From Streptosporangiaceae bacterium (GTDB lineage Bacteria > Actinomycetota > Actinomycetes > Streptosporangiales > Streptosporangiaceae), in contig JASIGD010000237.1 in assembly GCA_030045295.1 (NCBI GenBank), forward strand, positions 1 to 17,982: 17,982 bases of DNA, in the 5' to 3' direction. Under the pieces are notes generated by a model. It had not been told where the DNA came from. It was given only the letters and a program-made list of their open reading frames with translations, and searched no databases. Of this stretch, positions 13,801-17,982 are shown one piece after another (the first letter of the stretch is position 1; every line of letters starts with the position of its first letter). The position numbers were made by a program, and so were the translations under genes.

Positions 13801-16483
13801 GGGCCAGGTCGCCGACCCCGGGGTGGCGCAGCTGGGTGGCCGATACGAGCTGGTCGATCACCCGCCGGTAGTCGTCGCGAGCCTCATCGGGCAGGGATTC
13901 CGGGTGGTCCAGCCGCCACCGCAGCAGTTCCGACACGATCGGCGCGTGCGCGGCCGCCCGGCGGTGGGCAAGGACAATCCGGTACAGCGCCGGATCCAGG
14001 CCGGGCGAGGCGGCTAGCTCGGTAATACCGTAGTGCGCCAGCGTCCGCCGCAGCCGGATCCGGAAAGATTCGGGTAGCCCTTCGACGTCGGCGTCCCTGG
14101 AACGCAAGTACGCGTGCAGGTACTCCTGCGGATTGCGGGCGGCCTCATCGTCGACGGCCACCTCGGCTTCGGCCTCGCCAGCGTCCCGGCGGTTGCGCCA
14201 CAGCGCGGACAAGTCGGCGAAGATCTGCAGGATCTTGGCCTCCCCGGCGAGCAGCCGCGGGTCGTCCGCGGCCAGGTCCGCCCGCGCCGTCGCCAACCTG
14301 CGCAGCTGCCGTCTGGCCTCCTGCTCGTCCACGTCGAAGCCGAGAACCAGGGAGCGCAGGGCGACCAGCGCGTCGGCGGCGGTCAAGACCGGGTCGCCGG
14401 GGGCTGGGGCACCCTCACCGGCCAGCGCGGACAGATCGCCCCGAGCCCCCGCTTCCGCCTCTGCGGGCTGGTCGGAATCCTGCTCGATCCGGAGCAGCTT
14501 GGCGCCGCTCTCGACCTGGGTGTTGACGTCAGCGAACACCTCGGCGACCCGCCCGGCGATCGGGGCGCGCAGCGCAGTCTCCAGTTTCATGCTCTCGACG
14601 ATGGCCACGACGTCGCCGTCCGCGACCTCCGCGCCGACCACGACCGGGACGGCCACCACCATCGCCGGGGCCGGGGCTCGGACCAGCCCGGCTTCGCCGC
14701 CGGAGATCCGGTGCACCGCGCCGTCGACCTCCACCAGGTAGTCCGGGCCCTGCGCGACCGAGAGCACGTCGAAGGTCTGGCCGCCCGCGCTCAGCCTGAG
14801 CTCGAACCGGCCGGATCGCTCGACATCGACCTCCACCGAGCGCCCGTCCAGTTCCACGTGGTACCGGACGGGACGGCTGCGCGACACCCGCAGCCGGTAG
14901 GCCTCACCACCCGCACGGACGTCGACCTGGTACCACGTCTCGTGGCCGACCTCGGGACGCCCGCGCTCGGCGGAGGCGAACAGGTGGTCCTGCTGGCGTC
15001 GCGCGTGCGCCTCGTACGCCTCGAAGGCGGTCGCCAGCAGGGCGACGTCGACCCGTCGTGGCGGCGCGTAGCCGTCGGCCATGATCGCATCCAGCCAGGT
15101 GGTGTCCACCTCGCCGCGGATGAATTCCGGCCGGTCCAGCAGGTCGAGCAGGAAGGCCTTGTTCGTGGTTCCGCCCTGGATTACCGTCGCGGTCTGCCTG
15201 AGCGCACGGGAGAGCCTGGCCCGGGCCTCGGAGCGGTCCCGGCCCCAGGCGATCACCTTGGCGATCATGGAATCAAACTGCGGCGGGATGACGTCACCCG
15301 GCGCCACCCCGGTGTCGACCCTGATACCGGGGCCGGCCGGCAGGGCCAGGTGCTCGATCAGGCCCGGCGCGGGCGCGAAATCGCGCTCCGCGTCCTCGGC
15401 GGTGAGCCGGGCCTCGATCGCGTGCCCGCGCGGCGGCGGCGCGGCGGAGCCGATCGCGGCGAGCGTGCCGCCCGCCGCGATATGCAGCTGCAGCTTGACG
15501 ATGTCTACGCCGGTGGTCATCTCGGTGACCGGGTGCTCGACCTGGAGCCGGGTGTTGACCTCAAGGAACGACAGCAGCCGCTTGCCCGGCTCGTAGAGGA
15601 ACTCCACCGTCCCGGCGTTGACGTACCCGGCGGCCCGGATCAGGTCGGCGGCATGCGCGCGCAGCAGCTGCTCCTGCTCGTCGCTGAGCGCCGCCGAAGC
15701 GGACTCCTCGATCACCTTCTGATTGCGCCGCTGCACGCTGCAATCCCGGGTGCCCAGCGCCCAGACGGTGCCCTCGGCGTCGGCGATCACCTGCACTTCG
15801 ACGTGCCGGCCGCCGCGGATCGCCTGCTCCAGGAAGACTGTCGCGTCCCCGGCCGTCTTCGCCGCTTCGGACCGCGCGCGCTCGAAGGCCTCATCGAGCT
15901 GCTCGGCGGAGCGCACCAGCCGGATGCCCCGCCCGCCGCCGCCCGCGGTGGCCTTGACCATCAGCGGGTAGCCGATCGATTCGGCCCGGGCGCGGGCCTG
16001 TCCGAGATCGGCCACCGGGCCGCCGCTCCACGGGGCGAGCGGCACCCCGACCTGCTCGGCCAGCCGCTTAGCCCCGATCTTGTCGCCCAGCCTGCGCATG
16101 ACCTCGGCGGAGGGGCCGATGAAGGTGATCCCGAGTCGGTCACACAGCTCCACGAACTCGGCCTTCTCCGAAACGAACCCCCAGCCGGGCCACACCGCGT
16201 CCGCCCGGCACTGCCGCAGTGCGCGCTCCAGCTCGGCGTAGTCGAGATAGGGGCTGGCGCTGAACCCGGCGTCGTCACCGGAGGACGGGTCCGGGCCGAT
16301 CAGCACCGCCTCGTCGGCCTCACGGACAAACGTCGCCCGCCGGTCGGCGGCGGTGTAGACGGCGATGGCGCGCAGGGCGGGCCGCCCCTCGGCGTTCCAC
16401 TCCCGCACGGCATTGATCAGCCGCATCGCGGGCTCGCCCCGGTTGACGACCGCAATGCGCTCGAAGGCAGGCCGCTGGCTCAT
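10874..16483 (-). CDS. Single-chain eukaryote-like multidomain biotin-dependent acyl-CoA carboxylase (BC-BCCP-central-CT)
   Basis: An 1869-residue enzyme. Residues ~8-460 are a biotin carboxylase: FERIAVVNRGEPAMRLI at the start, the ATP-grasp loop MVKATAGGGGRG (175-186), RHVEVQVIAD, CSVQRRNQKVIEE (from C248), and EVNTRLQVEHPVTEM (catalytic E308, N310, R312). BCCP follows at ~600-670 with biotinyl Lys633 in ESMKLE. A long central region (~680-1290) resembles the structural ACC-central part of eukaryotic acetyl-CoA carboxylase. The carboxyltransferase occupies ~1290-1850: RRYPEGMRRVVLLGD, an oxyanion-type SAGAKI, GGVSAEDNFGIGGYD, then RSSKKTARAINAASGNRPLVILANLSGFDGSPESL. Overall it makes a carboxyacyl-CoA from acyl-CoA, bicarbonate and ATP. 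The start is ATG 16483, 4 nt after the upstream stop; an open extension to 16576 overlaps that gene and is rejected. NCBI names similar proteins fused acetyl/propionyl-CoA carboxylase alpha/methylmalonyl-CoA decarboxylase alpha. The acyl substrate is not certain. Confidence 0.9.
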   Translation of the reverse strand: MSQRPAFERIAVVNRGEPAMRLINAVREWNAEGRPALRAIAVYTAADRRATFVREADEAVLIGPDPSSGDDAGFSASPYLDYAELERALRQCRADAVWPGWGFVSEKAEFVELCDRLGITFIGPSAEVMRRLGDKIGAKRLAEQVGVPLAPWSGGPVADLGQARARAESIGYPLMVKATAGGGGRGIRLVRSAEQLDEAFERARSEAAKTAGDATVFLEQAIRGGRHVEVQVIADAEGTVWALGTRDCSVQRRNQKVIEESASAALSDEQEQLLRAHAADLIRAAGYVNAGTVEFLYEPGKRLLSFLEVNTRLQVEHPVTEMTTGVDIVKLQLHIAAGGTLAAIGSAAPPPRGHAIEARLTAEDAERDFAPAPGLIEHLALPAGPGIRVDTGVAPGDVIPPQFDSMIAKVIAWGRDRSEARARLSRALRQTATVIQGGTTNKAFLLDLLDRPEFIRGEVDTTWLDAIMADGYAPPRRVDVALLATAFEAYEAHARRQQDHLFASAERGRPEVGHETWYQVDVRAGGEAYRLRVSRSRPVRYHVELDGRSVEVDVERSGRFELRLSAGGQTFDVLSVAQGPDYLVEVDGAVHRISGGEAGLVRAPAPAMVVAVPVVVGAEVADGDVVAIVESMKLETALRAPIAGRVAEVFADVNTQVESGAKLLRIEQDSDQPAEAEAGARGDLSALAGEGAPAPGDPVLTAADALVALRSLVLGFDVDEQEARRQLRRLATARADLAADDPRLLAGEAKILQIFADLSALWRNRRDAGEAEAEVAVDDEAARNPQEYLHAYLRSRDADVEGLPESFRIRLRRTLAHYGITELAASPGLDPALYRIVLAHRRAAAHAPIVSELLRWRLDHPESLPDEARDDYRRVIDQLVSATQLRHPGVGDLARQVRYRCFDAPLVAAERTRALQQVRAELDRLSPEPEARAAQIDAIVASGEPILGVFAARHHPVMLEVMTRRYYQIRPLRHVRVSERNGRPLLTAEYAHGGHDYQVIATVAEGSESAAETDLPQLVDALPPGRTALIDLYVTSHTPEDKADPDARADRIRGKLGTVPPAVGRVAVAVRRPDGAEGDGPTWFTFGRGPDGVLAEDRTLRGLHPLVAERLGVWRLSGFELTRLPSAPDVHLFRIQGHKVPGDQRLIALADVRDLTIVRDQDGQIRGLPQIEQILDACLDSLRSVRSADRELAKLDWNRIQVYVWPAVDAPLAEFNQVIRSLAARTGALGLEEVLVQFRAAERGGESRELMLRMSRPPGAGLTVRITDPPPQPLRELNSYTQNVIRARRRRAVYPYELVPMITRSPDRDGTAGVFTEYDLDDAGAAVPVDRAPGSNSANLVLGVVSTPTRRYPEGMRRVVLLGDPTRALGALAEPECRRVLAAIDLARRLHAPVEWFAISAGAKIAMDSGTETMDWISRVLRGIVEFTQDGGEINVVVTGINVGAQPYWNAEATMLMHTKGVLIMTPDSAMVLTGKQSLDYSGGVSAEDNFGIGGYDRIMGPNGEAQYWAPDISAAVDVLLAHYEHVYVAAGERFPRPAPTADPADRDITGSPHAAPGSSFSELGEIFDPATNPERKQPFDVRSLLRGVIDADHPPLERWADMQDAASVVILDAHLGGQPVALIGFESRPLPRHGPHPVDGPSQWTAGTLFPRSSKKTARAINAASGNRPLVILANLSGFDGSPESLRQLQLEYGAEIGRAVVNFDGPIVFCVVSRYHGGAFVVFSGTLNDNMEVAAVEGSYASVIGGAPAAAVVFAADVNKRTAADTRVAGLRTRIAAATADGDHDEESRLRTELAAVWPAVHSEMLGRVADEFDDLHSIERARSVGSVDTIVPAAGLRPYLIGAVQRGMRKTLAAPVGLTPQSAKPG

Positions 16484-16487
16484 CCCG

Positions 16488-17966
16488 CTACCCGCCGAAG
16501 GCGGCGCGGATGTCGTCTGTCGTACTTCCCGCCCGCTGAGCTGCCACCCCGGCCCGGCGGGCGTCCGGGAGGACATCCAGCACTACCTCATCGGCGACGA
16601 TCGCCGGGTCGACCCGCATCACGGCGTAACCGCCGACCGCGCCGGCCCCGAAGCCCGGTGCGAAGACCCGGGTCGGACGGGTGATCACGCCGTCGCGTAC
16701 GGCGTCATGGACCGCGATCGGAATGCTCGCTGCGGACACGTTGCCCATCCTTTCGACGTTGAAGTACAGATGGTCAGCGGACAGCCCGGCCTTGTCGGCC
16801 AGGTTGAGGATCATGGTCTTGTTGGCCTGGTGCGGGATGATCAGCTCGATGCTTTCCAGCAGCGTCCGCCGCGGGTCGTCCGGATCCGGCTGCGCGCCGA
16901 GCTCGTCGAGCATCTGGACCAGGTAGCGCTGGACCAGCGACTTGACCTCCGGACCGTACACGGTGATGTCACCGTCGAATTCGGGGTTCGGCCAGATGAT
17001 CGAGTTGACCTCGCTGTGCGGCCCGCTCGCGTAAGTCTGCACGACTACCACGTCCCCCGCCTCCCGCGCCGGTGCCGGGGTGATGACCATCGCCGCGGCC
17101 CCGTCCCCGAAGATCATCCGGGAGGTGCGGACGTTGCCGATCTTGTCGGAGAACTTTTCCACGCAGACCAGCAGGACAGGCCGGTTGACCTCCTGGAGCT
17201 GGCGGATGGCCTCGGCCAGTCCGTAGGGCAGCCCGGCGCAGGCCGCCACCAGGTCGGCCGAGGCGTGCGTCTGCAGCAAGCCAAGCTCGCCGGACAGCCA
17301 GCACGCCGTCGACGGGATCTGCCGGTTGCTCGTGCAGGTGCTGACCAGTACGGCGCCGATGTCGCTGGGGGAGCGGCCGGACTTCGCCAGCGCCGCCCTG
17401 GCCGCGTAAAGCGCCAGCCGCTCGGGCTCCCGGCTGGTGTAGCGGCGCTGCCGGATGCCGGTCTTGGCGCTGATCTCGTCGGCGCTCATCGGCGACCAGG
17501 AGAAGCTCGCGTTCCTGATCACGTCGGTGTTGTCGCAGACATGCTCGCCGCGCACGATCGCCAGCGCCTCGAGCTTCGGCTGGACCGCGAACGCTTCCCG
17601 CACCCGTACGGGCGGGTACGGCGCGGCGGGCGCGACCCCTTCCACCCCTTCGACCCCTCCCACCCCTTCGACCTCCTCAACCGCTTCCACCCTCCCCAGG
17701 ACCGCGCGGCCGGCCGCGGTCTCCTGGCGCTTGACCCGCTCGATGAAGGCCATCACGTCGCGGTTGCGCGGGTGGAAGGCGATCACGAAGTCGTCGTCGC
17801 CGATGTCGGCCGGCCCGCGTAGCTCGGTGCGGGAGCGATCCCACGGGTACTGGTTGTGCAGCACCATCGCCCAGCGCATGAGCGCTTCCAGCTCGGGCAC
17901 GCTCTCATCGGCGTCGAGGATGTCCTCGATCCGGAAGACCGGGTAGTCCGGGTCGCAGGCGGGCAT
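16488..17966 (-). CDS. Beta-ketoacyl-ACP synthase III (FabH-like) with N-terminal extension
   Basis: A 492-residue protein counting from ATG 17966, but the frame stays open to the window edge (ALTFV before the Met) and no ribosome-binding site is visible, so it may be longer. Residues ~120-465 form the KAS III thiolase fold. The nucleophile is Cys243 in DLVAACAGLPYGL, the general base His379 in IIPHQANKTM, and Asn409 in ERMGNVSAASIP, an intact Cys-His-Asn triad. SADEISAKTGIRQRRY and FGDGAAAMVI are further family motifs. It condenses an acyl primer with a malonyl-type extender. Residues 1-92 are an unrecognised acidic domain (PVFRIEDILDADESVPELEALMR, DPDYPVF), joined by a VEG repeat linker (93-113). 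The C-terminus extends past the core by ~30 residues. It lies 4 nt upstream of the giant carboxylase in the same operon, so the two probably work in sequence: carboxylase makes the extender, synthase condenses it. Confidence 0.9.
   Translation of the reverse strand: MPACDPDYPVFRIEDILDADESVPELEALMRWAMVLHNQYPWDRSRTELRGPADIGDDDFVIAFHPRNRDVMAFIERVKRQETAAGRAVLGRVEAVEEVEGVGGVEGVEGVAPAAPYPPVRVREAFAVQPKLEALAIVRGEHVCDNTDVIRNASFSWSPMSADEISAKTGIRQRRYTSREPERLALYAARAALAKSGRSPSDIGAVLVSTCTSNRQIPSTACWLSGELGLLQTHASADLVAACAGLPYGLAEAIRQLQEVNRPVLLVCVEKFSDKIGNVRTSRMIFGDGAAAMVITPAPAREAGDVVVVQTYASGPHSEVNSIIWPNPEFDGDITVYGPEVKSLVQRYLVQMLDELGAQPDPDDPRRTLLESIELIIPHQANKTMILNLADKAGLSADHLYFNVERMGNVSAASIPIAVHDAVRDGVITRPTRVFAPGFGAGAVGGYAVMRVDPAIVADEVVLDVLPDARRAGVAAQRAGSTTDDIRAAFGG
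17628..17690 (-). repeat. 9-nt tandem repeat encoding a VEG linker in the KAS III gene
   Basis: Seven consecutive 9-nt units read on the minus strand as GTGGAAGCG, GTTGAGGAG, GTCGAAGGG, GTGGGAGGG, GTCGAAGGG, GTGGAAGGG and GTCGCGCCC. They encode VEA, VEE, VEG, VGG, VEG, VEG, VAP. The array separates the N-terminal extension from the KAS domain and probably varies in length by slippage between strains. Confidence 0.8.
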
Positions 17967-17982
17967 GACGAACGTCAGCGCG

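Noticed and set aside
14114..16684. 856-codon open frame on the plus strand opposite the carboxylase
   Set aside because: It is the antisense shadow of the biotin carboxylase gene: Arg/Gly/Asp/His-rich composition, no domain, and the minus strand carries all the carboxylase motifs.
1..17982. CRISPR arrays, tRNA or rRNA genes, insertion sequences, prophage
   Set aside because: No spaced direct-repeat array, cloverleaf, transposase motif or terminal repeat was seen on reading both strands; the only tandem array is the 9-nt coding repeat.

Overview
The window is high-GC DNA with GC-rich third codon positions, many GTG starts and Shine-Dalgarno motifs of the AGGAGG type. This points to a soil-type filamentous actinomycete (Actinomycetota). 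The genus cannot be fixed from the sequence. The layout is mostly chromosomal-looking single genes and short operons on both strands. No rRNA, tRNA, CRISPR array or insertion sequence was seen.

Left part (1-3300). A partial aminoglycoside-phosphotransferase-family kinase runs off the left edge on the minus strand. After a 540-bp gap comes a STAS-domain protein with a C-terminal helical region resembling the dimerisation domain of DevS-type histidine kinases. Next is a PPOX-family flavin/F420-binding protein that seems to have lost its stop codon and reads into the antisense of a small membrane-protein gene. A 59-residue acidic protein (3086-3265, minus) is clearly coding although very short. 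A DosR/DevR-like inverted repeat lies upstream of the PPOX gene.

Middle (3300-8050). This holds a class I SAM methyltransferase, an orphan NMT1/ThiY-like solute-binding protein with an N-terminal membrane anchor, and a 12-TM-type MFS transporter divergent from a small hot-dog acyl-CoA thioesterase. It also holds a probable fragment of a Crp/Fnr-type regulator. A 53-residue secreted-peptide gene has two adjacent palindromes immediately upstream of its start codon, the second overlapping its Shine-Dalgarno sequence.

Drug-efflux module (8056-10639). A TetR regulator is divergent from a DrrA/DrrB-like ABC exporter pair with a 4-bp ATGA overlap. Two near-identical 20-bp operators lie in the intergenic region, each carrying a -35-like TTGACA/TTGTCA. 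This is a classical self-regulated multidrug or antibiotic export cassette. After the permease stop, its reading frame stays open for 76 more codons and ends 3 bp from the next, convergent gene.

Right part (10874-17982, minus strand). The largest feature is a two-gene operon. A ketoacyl synthase III with an intact Cys-His-Asn triad has an unusual N-terminal extension and a 9-nt-repeat-encoded linker. It is followed 4 nt later by an 1869-residue single-chain biotin-dependent acyl-CoA carboxylase with the order biotin carboxylase, BCCP, long central region, carboxyltransferase. That order matches eukaryotic acetyl-CoA carboxylase rather than the split bacterial enzyme. Together they could make and condense a carboxylated acyl-CoA extender, and this is the most notable system in the window.
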